From NCBI GenBank assembly GCA_036274635.1, contig DASUFI010000126.1, positions 1 to 25,120 of the forward strand: DNA of 25,120 nucleotides, in the 5' to 3' direction. How positions within the stretch are numbered: the stretch's first letter is position 1; each line of letters opens with the position of its first letter. This document shows positions 13,313 to 21,366 of this stretch, in pieces. The stretch comes from DASUFI01 sp036274635. GTDB taxonomy: Bacteria > Planctomycetota > B15-G4. The notes under the pieces are model-generated. The model had not been told where the DNA came from and ran no database searches. It saw only the letters and a program-made list of their open reading frames with translations. Position numbers and translations under genes: made by a program.

Positions 13313-16177
13313 TCAGCCGTCCGCGACGAGATCCACTTCGAGCGCCTGCCCGGGCTGCAGGGTGACGGTGCGCTCCGTGAACACCTTGCCGCCGCTCTCG
13401 CCGCTGCGCTCGGTGGGCAGCTCCGCCACGATGAGATGCCACGCGCCCGGTCGAAGGCCGTCGAGGGAGAAGGCGCCCGAGCGCGCGATCGCGAGGCTCC
13501 GATCCTCCTCCATCGGGCCGAACGCGCTGACGTAGACCCCGTCGCGCACCGGCACGCCGGCGGCATCATGCGCCTTGCCGCTGATGCGCGCCGTGGCGGT
13601 GACGACGATGTCGAGCTCGGCGGTCTCCGTGCCGCGCACCTCGACGATGGGCGCTGGCAGCGTCACCAGCTTGAAGGCCTCGCCCGTGACCGCGAGGCGG
13701 AAGCGACCCGGCGCCAGGCCGGCGAGGTGCACGATCCCGGCCTCGTCGCTGGTGGCGCCGAAGGTCCGGCGCTGGCCGTTCAGCCTCATGCTCGCGTAGC
13801 CCGCGGGCTCGCCGTCCTCGCGCAGCGCGACGAGCGCGGCGACCACGCCGGGCACGGGCTTGCCGCTGGACGCGTCGGTGACGCGAACCAGCGCGCGAGC
13901 ACCTCCGACGCGCAGGTCCAGGGTCGTCGTCCGGCGCTCGGGCACGTCGAGCCTGGTCACCGGCGTCTGCCCCGCGCCGCCCTCGAGCACCGCCAGCACG
14001 CTGCAGGGGCCGGCACGCGCGTGCTCGTTGCGGCACGTGCCGTCGGCGCCCGTCGGCATCGGTGTCAGCTGCACGTAGTCCGCGCCCTCGCTCACCTGGC
14101 CGAAGCACACCACCGCGTTCGGCGCCGGCCGGCCCTCGGCGTCCAGCACGCGCACGACGAGCACCGTCTGCGCGCCTTCCTGCAGGTCGAGCTGCCGCCG
14201 CTCACCGGCGGCGAGCGGGACGTCAATGTTGTCCTCGACGCCCACGGACCACGTGCCCGCCTCGAGGTCCGAGAGCTCGTAGCGGCCGGTCGTGTCCGTG
14301 TAGGCCTCGATCTGCCGCGGCTGCACGCCCTCGGCGGCGTGGAGCTGACCGTAGACCCGCGAGCCGACGAGCGGCTGGCCGGCCTCGTCCATGGACGTGC
14401 CGAAGATCGCACCCGAGGGGCCCAGCACCAGGTCGATGTCGGCGACGCGGACTCCCGACGTGACCGTCACGGTGCGCTCGGCGGGCAGGTGCGAGGCATC
14501 GTCGGCAGCGATCGACCACTCGCCGGCCTGCAAGCCGCGCAGCTCGAAGCCGCCATCGGCGGCCGTGACGGCCTTGGTGCCTGGGACTCGCGCGGCATGC
14601 TCCTCGGCCGGGTCGGCGTGGAAGCTCGCGACGACCTCGAGCCCGGGCAGCGGCGCGCCGCTGACGTCCGTGACGCGCCCGCCGAGAATGGCCTGTGCGG
14701 GCAGGCGCAGCGTGCGACTCGCGACCTCGCCCGCCTTCACGCCATCGAGGTGCAGGGCGACGCCGCCGCGCCCCTCGGCCGCGACGAAGATGTCCGTGCC
14801 GCCAGGGCCCAGCGGCTCGACGACCCAGGCCCCTGGCGCTCCGGTGGCCCGCGGCGTGAGCGGTTGCTGTCCGTTGCCGCAGAGACGCGACGCCGTGACC
14901 GTCGCCGTCGCGCACGGCGAGCCTCCCGGATCCTCGAGCAGCGTGAGCTCGAGCCGCGCGGCCGGCGCGAGGTCCACGCGGACGCTCTGCGGACCCGGGA
15001 GCAGGTCGTCGACGATCCGCCACTCCCAGCCCTCCGCCTGCACGGCGAGCGAGTAGTTGGAGGCGACGAGCCCTCCCATCGCAAAGCGGCCCGCAGCATC
15101 GCTACGGCCTTCGGTCGCCCGGAACAACGTGGCCAACCGGACGACGAGGCTGTCGGGCAGGCCCTGCGTCTCGCGCAGGCCGTCCGTGCCGCGCGGCTTC
15201 CAGAGGCGCAGGCGGGCACCAGGCACCGGCACGCCGTCGGGACCGACGACGATGCCGGCGAGCGAGAGGCCGCTGCGCAGCACGACGTCGCCGACGTGCT
15301 CGTCCGTCCCGACCTTGATCTCCTGAGGCTCGAGCGTGGCGGCCAGGCGATCCGGCGCGCTGACCACGAGCGTCGCCGTGCCCGGCCAGAAGGGCCCCGC
15401 ACGGAAGCGACCGTCGGCGTACGACGTTGTGCGCGTGCAGTCCTTCACGTGCTGGTCGAAGTAGGGCCTCTCGAGGCCGCAGTCCGGCGAGGCGGCCTTC
15501 GCGGACTGCAGCGAGATGTCCGCGCCGGCCAGCGGCGCGCCGGCCTCGTCCAGGACGCGGCCGGTCAGCCAGCCGCCGGTCTCGATGCAGATGTCGCCCG
15601 CGTCGAAGCCGCCGCCCGTGCAGCCCACGCAGCGCACGCTGCGCGGCGCGCAGCCCTCGGCGAGCACGATGAGGTACGGATAGCCGTCTTCCCAGTCCCA
15701 GGCCTCGCCGGGCAGGAAGCGGGACGTGAGGGAGAAGCGGCCGTCCGGGCCGGTGCTCGTGCGCGGCAGCAGCTCCAGCTCGGGCACCGCCGGATCGGCC
15801 GTGCGGCGCAGCGCCTCGCGCAGCGGCGTGCTGCCGCGGTAGAGCACGCTGGCGCCGGACAGCGGCACGCCGCCCCGCAGCACGCGGCCGCGGAAGGCGA
15901 CGGGCACGCCCGGGGCTTGCCGGGGCGCGGGGACGGGAGCGGGCGCATCCAGAGCCGCTCCCGTCGGACCGTGCGCATCCGCGACGAGGGGCGCGACTTG
16001 CCGCGCGTCCGACGCCGGCGCGGGGAGCCGCGCTTCGTCGTCGTCCGCGCCCGAGGCGATGGCGCGCCGCGCGGGCGTCGCCGACTCCGGCTGGTTTCCC
16101 GAAGCCAGCCACCACGCGCCGACGCCGCCGATCAGCAAAAGCAGCGCCAGCAGCACGACCCATCGCGAGGTCTTCAC
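13313..16177 (-). CDS. Large envelope protein with about eight carboxypeptidase-regulatory-like repeats and a cysteine-rich unit (954 aa)
   Basis: GTG start at 16177, with GGAGGA 5-6 nt upstream. The hydrophobic segment at 6-25 (VVLLALLLLIGGVGAWWLAS) is an export signal or anchor, followed by an acidic, Pro/Ala-rich linker to about residue 93. Repeat units opening with G-R-V-x-D-x-x-G-x-P-[VL]-x-G-A type motifs begin near residues 95, 204, 306, 498, 591, 675, 764 and 866. The stretch 408-490 is a more divergent unit. Unlike its neighbours it has clustered cysteines: C176, C183, C186 and C197 at the end of the first unit (including C-V-G-C), C233 and C247 in the second, C422/C433, and C691/C715/C725. 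They may form disulfides outside the cell or, less likely, bind metal. No enzymatic motif is seen. It is a distant paralogue of the repeat proteins at 7265, 19228 and 21367. Confidence 0.85.
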   Translation of the reverse strand: MKTSRWVVLLALLLLIGGVGAWWLASGNQPESATPARRAIASGADDDEARLPAPASDARQVAPLVADAHGPTGAALDAPAPVPAPRQAPGVPVAFRGRVLRGGVPLSGASVLYRGSTPLREALRRTADPAVPELELLPRTSTGPDGRFSLTSRFLPGEAWDWEDGYPYLIVLAEGCAPRSVRCVGCTGGGFDAGDICIETGGWLTGRVLDEAGAPLAGADISLQSAKAASPDCGLERPYFDQHVKDCTRTTSYADGRFRAGPFWPGTATLVVSAPDRLAATLEPQEIKVGTDEHVGDVVLRSGLSLAGIVVGPDGVPVPGARLRLWKPRGTDGLRETQGLPDSLVVRLATLFRATEGRSDAAGRFAMGGLVASNYSLAVQAEGWEWRIVDDLLPGPQSVRVDLAPAARLELTLLEDPGGSPCATATVTASRLCGNGQQPLTPRATGAPGAWVVEPLGPGGTDIFVAAEGRGGVALHLDGVKAGEVASRTLRLPAQAILGGRVTDVSGAPLPGLEVVASFHADPAEEHAARVPGTKAVTAADGGFELRGLQAGEWSIAADDASHLPAERTVTVTSGVRVADIDLVLGPSGAIFGTSMDEAGQPLVGSRVYGQLHAAEGVQPRQIEAYTDTTGRYELSDLEAGTWSVGVEDNIDVPLAAGERRQLDLQEGAQTVLVVRVLDAEGRPAPNAVVCFGQVSEGADYVQLTPMPTGADGTCRNEHARAGPCSVLAVLEGGAGQTPVTRLDVPERRTTTLDLRVGGARALVRVTDASSGKPVPGVVAALVALREDGEPAGYASMRLNGQRRTFGATSDEAGIVHLAGLAPGRFRLAVTGEAFKLVTLPAPIVEVRGTETAELDIVVTATARISGKAHDAAGVPVRDGVYVSAFGPMEEDRSLAIARSGAFSLDGLRPGAWHLIVAELPTERSGESGGKVFTERTVTLQPGQALEVDLVADG

Positions 16178-16298
16178 GCGAGTCCTCCGCGTCCCGTGGC
16201 GCCATCAAACCACGTCCCCCCGAAAAGGCCTCGGCCGCGCCCTTGCGCGGAGGCCGTGCGCCGTGCGATAGCGTCCGCTCCCCCATCCGGAGCGCACC

Positions 16299-16766
<468 letters not shown>

Positions 16767-16772
16767 GGGGAA

Positions 16773-17102
16773 TCAGCGGCGGCGACGAGCGACTGGACGG
16801 CGGGCAGGCGGCAGGCGACGCGGCGCGGCGCGCACCTCGGAGGGCAGCGCCGGAAGTGCCTTGAGCGCCTCAGGCGCCAAGTCCGCGCCGTTCGGCCAGG
16901 TCACCGTGCCGGTGAGTCGATCGATCGTGACCTTGGCGAAGGCTGCTGGCCGCCGCAGTGGCCTGAAGACCGGCCCGCAGAGGAGCGGCGATACATCCAC
17001 GCTTTTGCGTGTGCCATCGTCGAAGACGAGACGCAGGCACCGGGGGCCGCAGACGACGGCGGACGTGATGTGCAGCAGCTTCAAGACTCGACCTGGTGTC
17101 AC
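16773..17102 (-). CDS. DUF2442 domain protein, second gene of a DUF4160-DUF2442 pair
   Basis: 109 aa from a GTG whose TGA overlap with the upstream gene (GTGA, 17102-17099) indicates translational coupling; the family-like part begins at LKLLHITSAVVCG. The DUF2442 features are the LRLVFDDGTRKSVDVSPLL stretch followed by G-P-V-F-x-P-L, an aromatic/Lys pair in FAKVTID, and TVTWPNGADLAPEAL. The family is short and is often found beside DUF4160, where the pair is suspected to be a toxin-antitoxin-like module; no activity is proven by sequence. The last 20 residues are an Arg/Pro-rich tail not typical of the family, perhaps read-through into GC-rich DNA. It converges on bcp with a 6-bp gap. Confidence 0.78.
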   Translation of the reverse strand: MTPGRVLKLLHITSAVVCGPRCLRLVFDDGTRKSVDVSPLLCGPVFRPLRRPAAFAKVTIDRLTGTVTWPNGADLAPEALKALPALPSEVRAAPRRLPPARRPVARRRR

Positions 17103-17359
17103 GGAAGCGGAGCGATGCGCACGAGCGGCAGCCACAGCCGGGCTCGCTGCCAGTTGGCCTCGAGCTCCTGCCGCCGAAGTTTGACCCAGGCTCGCACCTT
17201 GGTCAACGTCCCGGCAGACAGGTCGCCGACGATCAGCCTGCCTGTCCGAATCTCGATGACCGCTTCGCGTCCACCATGGAACACGTGGACGTGCGGCGGC
17301 AGGTGGTCGCGGAAGTACATGGATACCGAGATCCCGTCGAACTCGCACACCGTGGGCAC
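17099..17359 (-). CDS. DUF4160 domain protein, first gene of a DUF4160-DUF2442 pair
   Basis: 86 aa if started at the GTG at 17359, giving MPTVCEFDGISVSMYFRDHLPPHVHVFHGG; DUF4160 proteins typically begin MPT[VI]. An in-frame GTG four codons upstream (17371) is also possible. The diagnostic core is the F-x-x-D-H-x-P-P-H-V-H-V motif (here FRDHLPPHVHVFHG), followed by AVIEIRTGRLIVGDLSAGTLTKVRAWVKLRRQEL. It is a small cytoplasmic protein of unknown biochemical function. Its stop overlaps the DUF2442 start by 4 nt, so the two are made together. A short inverted repeat CCATC-GAT-GATGG at 17405-17417, upstream of the start, could be an operator but is weak. No Shine-Dalgarno sequence is evident. Confidence 0.82.
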   Translation of the reverse strand: MPTVCEFDGISVSMYFRDHLPPHVHVFHGGREAVIEIRTGRLIVGDLSAGTLTKVRAWVKLRRQELEANWQRARLWLPLVRIAPLP

Positions 17360-17475
17360 GACTGGTACCACGCGCCCGCAGGGGTCCAGCGTCGGCGGCA
17401 GGCGCCATCGATGATGGTCCGTCTGACGCGGGACAGGGTCGACGGCACAATGCAGTCGGCCGCAGCCACTCGGCG

Positions 17476-18072
17476 TTACTCCTCCTCCGGTTCCGGGAGC
17501 ATCACCACCTCCTTCGCCAACCCGTCATCCTCCGCCGGATCCCCGCCGAACACCCCCGCGACGAAGTCCCACAGCTCGCCGAGGTTCAGGTACGCGCCTC
17601 CCATCACCCAGGGCAGCACCATCTCGCCGCCGAAGCGCCAGCGGTCGATGAGCGGCGGCGCGGAGTTGCCGGCCGAGAGCAGCAGCACGTTGAAGCCGAC
17701 GGTGGTGATGGCCGACTGCGCCGCGTTGCCGGGTGCGCCGCCGTCCGTGCCGATGATGCCGGCCTGCGCGAAGGTGCCGTCGAGCCAGTCCAGCGGGCCG
17801 CCCTGCTTGTTGAGCGTGAAGTCCGTGGCGTGGCGCCCGTACCACTCGCGCGTGTGCTCGAGCTCGCCGAGGCCGAGGCCCGTGCCGAGGTACAGCGTCA
17901 GCTCGATCTTGAAGCCGAAGCCCCAGGCGTCGCCGTACTTGAAGTCGACGATGTCGGTCACGTCCATCAGCCGGTCGCGGGCGTAGCGCTCGACCGAGGC
18001 GCAGGCGGATGCGAACAGCACGAGCGCGAGGCACGCGCCGCGGCGGATCGTAGCTGCCGGCATGCGCACCAT
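17476..18072 (-). CDS. Predicted lipoprotein or secreted protein of unknown function
   Basis: 198 aa from the ATG at 18072 (a second ATG lies 3 codons later at 18063). The N-terminus MVRMPAATIRRGACLALVLFASACASVERYARD has a charged region, a hydrophobic core and a Cys at the end (FASAC). That is a passable lipobox, though position -3 is Ala rather than Leu. The mature region begins near Cys24 and contains VTDIVDFKYGDAWGFGFKIELTLYLGTGLGLGE, beta-strand-like with many Gly and aromatic residues, followed by DRWRFGGEMVLPWVMGGAYLNLGELWDFVAGVFGGD and an acidic C-terminus (LPEPEEE). This suggests a membrane-associated protein, but the family is not recognised. It diverges from the DUF1028 gene across 88 bp. 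Longer starts upstream overlap the DUF1028 region and lack coding character. Confidence 0.7.
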   Translation of the reverse strand: MVRMPAATIRRGACLALVLFASACASVERYARDRLMDVTDIVDFKYGDAWGFGFKIELTLYLGTGLGLGELEHTREWYGRHATDFTLNKQGGPLDWLDGTFAQAGIIGTDGGAPGNAAQSAITTVGFNVLLLSAGNSAPPLIDRWRFGGEMVLPWVMGGAYLNLGELWDFVAGVFGGDPAEDDGLAKEVVMLPEPEEE

Positions 18073-18160
18073 GGTGGCCCATGAACCGGCGCGAAGGGAG
18101 CGCGTGCCGGGCGCGACAGCGCGTGGATAATCAGGGCGCACGCCTCCCAGGAGCGAGCCC

Positions 18161-19167
18161 ATGCGCCTGCAATCCGTCGCCCTGCTGCTCGTCCTCGCCT
18201 GCTCCGCGCCGCCGCCCGCACCTGCGCCGGCCGAGGAGCCCATCGTCCCGCACCGCCCCGTCGCCACCTATTCCATCGTCGCGCGCGACCCGCGCACCGG
18301 CGAGCTGGGCGTGGCGGTGCAGTCGCACTGGTTCTCCGTCGGGCCGGTCGTGCCGTGGGCCGAGGCCGGCGTGGGCGCGGTGGCCACGCAGGCCATGGTG
18401 AACATCGCGCACGGCCCCAACGGCCTGCAGCTGCTGCGCAGCGGGGTCTCGGCGCCGGACGCGCTGGCCGCGCTGCTGGCCGGCGACCCGGCGCGCGACG
18501 TGCGGCAGATCGGCATCGTCGACGCGCAGGGCCACGCGGCCGCGCACACCGGCACCAGGTGCATCGCGGCCGCCGGCAACCACGTGGGCGACGGCTACCC
18601 TGCCAGGCCAACCTCATGGACAAGGACACGGTGTGGCCCGCGATGGCTCAGGCCTTCGAGGCCAGCGCCGGCCAGCCGCTGGCCGAGCGCCTGCTGGGTG
18701 CGCTGCAGGCGGCCGAGGCGCAGGGCGGAGACATCCGCGGCCGACAGTCCGCCGCACTGTTGGTCACCAGCGGCACCAGCACCGGCCGCCCGTGGCATGA
18801 CCGCTTGATCGACCTGCGCGTCGAGGACGATCCCGCGCCGCTCGACGAGCTGGCGCGCCTGCTGCGCCTGCGCCGCGCCTACGATCACATGGATGCCGGC
18901 GACCTGGCGGTGGAGCACGGCGACATGGACGGCGCCGCGCGCGAGTACGGCGCCGCGCAGACGCTGGTGCCCGAGGTGTACGAGATCGCCTTCTGGGCCG
19001 GCATCATGCTGGCGGGCAAGGGACGCCTGGACGAGGCCCGGCCGCTCCTGAAGCAGGCGCTCACCGCGTACCCGCGCCTCGCGGGGCTGATCCCGCGGCT
19101 GCCGGCCGCGGGGCTGCTGCCGGACGACCCGGCGCTGGTGAAGGAGCTGAGCGGGCTGGTCCCCTGA
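18161..19167 (+). pseudogene. DUF1028 lipoprotein with TPR-like C-terminus, interrupted by one missing base
   Basis: Starts at the ATG at 18161, with AGGAG 7 nt upstream and a GATAAT at 18126-18131. The N-terminus ends in a lipobox-like VLAC (Cys14). From about residue 35 it reads ATYSIVARDPRTGELGVAVQ, then SHWFSVG and GVGAVATQAMVN, the N-terminal nucleophile-like fold of DUF1028. At 18596-18601 the frame is lost: this frame continues GYPARPTSW with Arg-rich noise to 18808, while the frame one base earlier continues CQANLMDKDTVWPAMAQAFE, as DUF1028 proteins do. Adding one base (probably a G, giving GYACQANLM) restores a 335-aa protein. Its C-terminus (about residues 245-300) holds a TPR-like pair including DAGDLAVEHGDMDGAAREY and GRLDEARPLLKQALTAYP. 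Both halves keep a coding character, so this is either a very recent mutation or a sequencing error. Confidence 0.85.
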
Positions 19168-19168
19168 C

Positions 19169-19199
19169 TTGCACGTCGCCGCGCTCGGACGCGTACATT
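19169..19199 (+). promoter_or_regulatory. Candidate promoter of the 688-aa repeat protein
   Basis: TTGCAC (19169-19174) and TACATT (19194-19199) separated by 19 nt, with the gene starting 28 nt downstream behind a GGGAGG ribosome site. The 8-mer TACATTCG also occurs 31 nt before the SGNH hydrolase start. Confidence 0.4.
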
Positions 19200-19227
19200 C
19201 GATGACAGCTGTCGGGAGGTCCGCGCG

Positions 19228-21294
19228 ATGAACCGCAAGGTGCTGCTCGTCGTCGTCGCCCTCGCCGCGCTGGCGGCGCTGGGCATCGTCGCGTTGCTTT
19301 CGGCGGATGCGGCGTCCCCCGGCGCTGCGCCCGCCGCCGCCGCGCATCGCGCCGACAACCCGTCCGCCGCGTTGCCCACCTTCCGCGACGACACGCCGGC
19401 GCCGGAGCGCGCGCCGCAGACGCTGCAGGCCGCGCCGGGTGCCGTGGAGCCGGGCGCCGCGCCGGCCGAGCCGCAAGCCGCGCGCCCCTCGGGTCCGACG
19501 CGCACCATCGCCGGCCGCGTCCTGCGCGCCAGCGACGGCACGCCGATCGAGGGCGTGGACCTGTCCATCCGGACGCACGCCCCGCAGCCGCCGCCGTTGC
19601 CGAAAGGCGTCCAGGTCGCGGCCGACGAGTGGGTCATCGACGTGACCGGGAAGTCGGCCGCGGACGGGACCTTCGAGCTGACCATTCCCGCAGCCGCCCC
19701 GCAGCTCACCGTCTCCACGCCTCACCGCAACCAATCCGTCGAGCTCCCCCCCGGCGAGCAGGACCTCCGCAACCTCGAGATCGTCTTCGACAGCGGCTTC
19801 CGCGTCGCCGGCCGCGTGCTGGACGAGGCCGGCGCGCCGCTCGTGGGCGCCAGCGTGGACGTCGCGAAGCAGGGCGAGGGCACCACCGACGAGGCCGGCC
19901 GCTTCCTGCTGAAGGACATCGCGCCCGACGAGCAGCAGACCGTCGTGGAGGCGCGCGCCTGGGCTCCGTGGCGCGTGCGCGCGAAGGCCGACGTCATCGC
20001 GCCGCGCGACGTGACCGAGATGCCCTTCGTCGAGCTGCGCCTCGCCGGCAGCGGCCGCCTCGAGGGCCGCGTCACGCACGCGGATGGCTCGCCCGCCATC
20101 ATGGCCGTGGTGGACGTGGCCTTCCACATGGAGACCGGCGGCGGCAACGAGCCCACCGAGGAGCTGAGCACCAGCACCAACGAGAGCGGCGCCTACGACG
20201 TCGACCACGTGCCCGCGGCGCGCTACCTGGTGCGGGCCGGCGGCAAGTCGGTTTCGCTGCTGAGCATGGCGTACCAGGTCGCGGCGAACGGCCAGGGCGG
20301 CGTCGAGGTGCACCCGGCCGGCCAGCCTGGCGACGCGGTGCCCGAAGTCTGGGTGCAGGACGTCGTCGTGACCACCGGCCAGGTCACGCACCTCGACATC
20401 GTGCTGCCCGCCGGCGCGCTGCTGGCGGGCCGCGTGCTGGACGCCGGCGGCTCGCCCGTGCCGCGCGCGCACGTGCTGCTGGAGCGACGGGCGCGCTGGC
20501 CGGCGCCGGACATCAACGGCAGCTCGATCATGACCACCGACGGCATGTCCATCGAGACGCGCGGCGGCGACGGCAAGGGCGAGACGCTGCTGCGCCTGCA
20601 GGAAGCGCGCGTCGACGCCGACGAGCACGGCCACTTCGAGTTCCCCGGCCTCGGCGCGGGCGAGCGGCTGCTCGTGGCCACCGATCCCGACGGGCGCCTC
20701 GCGCCGGCGCAGCGCACCATCGTGCTCTCCGGCGACGAGCGCCTGACCAGCTACGACCTCGTGCTCAGCGCGGGACTCGTGCTGCGCAGCCGCGTCACCG
20801 ACCCCGCCGGCCACCCGCTCGCAGGCGCGGGGATCTACATCAAGGAGGCGGGTTCCTCCACCATCACCGCCGCCGACCTCAAGTCGCACAGCGGCGACGA
20901 CGGGTACTTCGAGGCCAGCGGCCTCTCGCCCGGCAAGAAGACCATCTCCATCTCGCTCGACGGCTACGCCAACATCCACGAGGAGGTGGACCCGGAGGCG
21001 CCGCCGGCGGCCTACGTGATGCAGCCGGCGCCCAGGATCCACGGCGAGGTGGTCGACGCCCTGACGGGCCAGCCCGTGGAGGCCTTCGAGATCAAGATCG
21101 CCAAGGAGAGCTCGATCATGATCGACAGCGTGTCGTCGCGGCCCGGCGGCACCTTCGTGGAGGACGTCGAGAACGACGAGCTCTGCGCCGTGACCATCAG
21201 CGCGCCGGGCTACGAGCCGCTCGAGCTGAAGCAGGTGCAGCCGAGCGCGACGCTGACCTCGCCCCTGCGCTTCCGGCTGCAGCCCAAGAGCTGA
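19228..21294 (+). CDS. Envelope protein with six carboxypeptidase-regulatory-like repeats (688 aa), tandem paralogue 1
   Basis: The ATG at 19228 has a GGGAGG 8 nt upstream. Residues 4-25 form a hydrophobic anchor or signal (KVLLVVVALAALAALGIVALL). A Pro/Ala-rich linker with ALPTFRDD and PAPERAPQTLQA follows to about residue 90. Repeat units begin near residues 94 (AGRVLRASDGTPIEGVDL), 193, 278, 398, 519 and 603, of the G-R-V-x-D-x-x-G-x-P-[VL]-x-G-A type, with intervening DEAGRF strands. It is clearly paralogous to the next gene (21367) over its whole length, so the pair arose by tandem duplication. No enzymatic motif is seen. A surface or periplasmic structural role is inferred. The start is 60 bp after the DUF1028 gene and the next paralogue follows 72 bp downstream. 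Confidence 0.88.
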   Translation: MNRKVLLVVVALAALAALGIVALLSADAASPGAAPAAAAHRADNPSAALPTFRDDTPAPERAPQTLQAAPGAVEPGAAPAEPQAARPSGPTRTIAGRVLRASDGTPIEGVDLSIRTHAPQPPPLPKGVQVAADEWVIDVTGKSAADGTFELTIPAAAPQLTVSTPHRNQSVELPPGEQDLRNLEIVFDSGFRVAGRVLDEAGAPLVGASVDVAKQGEGTTDEAGRFLLKDIAPDEQQTVVEARAWAPWRVRAKADVIAPRDVTEMPFVELRLAGSGRLEGRVTHADGSPAIMAVVDVAFHMETGGGNEPTEELSTSTNESGAYDVDHVPAARYLVRAGGKSVSLLSMAYQVAANGQGGVEVHPAGQPGDAVPEVWVQDVVVTTGQVTHLDIVLPAGALLAGRVLDAGGSPVPRAHVLLERRARWPAPDINGSSIMTTDGMSIETRGGDGKGETLLRLQEARVDADEHGHFEFPGLGAGERLLVATDPDGRLAPAQRTIVLSGDERLTSYDLVLSAGLVLRSRVTDPAGHPLAGAGIYIKEAGSSTITAADLKSHSGDDGYFEASGLSPGKKTISISLDGYANIHEEVDPEAPPAAYVMQPAPRIHGEVVDALTGQPVEAFEIKIAKESSIMIDSVSSRPGGTFVEDVENDELCAVTISAPGYEPLELKQVQPSATLTSPLRFRLQPKS

Positions 21295-21366
21295 CCGGAC
21301 GAGGTCTCGTCACAAGGCCGGTGGCGGACGGAGGCGGCCGGCTGGCGCATCCTGTGGCGCATCGGG

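Noticed and set aside
11955..13442. 495-aa minus-strand open frame over gpmA
   Set aside because: Out of frame with gpmA over most of its length; only the last 49 codons look like a protein and are annotated separately.
17405..17417. CCATC-GAT-GATGG inverted repeat as an operator for the DUF4160-DUF2442 pair
   Set aside because: Five-bp arms are too short to stand out, so it is mentioned only within the gene entry.
17096..17986. 296-aa plus-strand open frame
   Set aside because: Crosses three minus-strand genes antisense; Ser/Pro-rich noise. The DUF4160 and lipoprotein readings are much better.
18595..21042. 815-aa minus-strand open frame
   Set aside because: Shadow of the DUF1028 and 688-aa repeat genes; His/Arg/Gly-rich with no domain.
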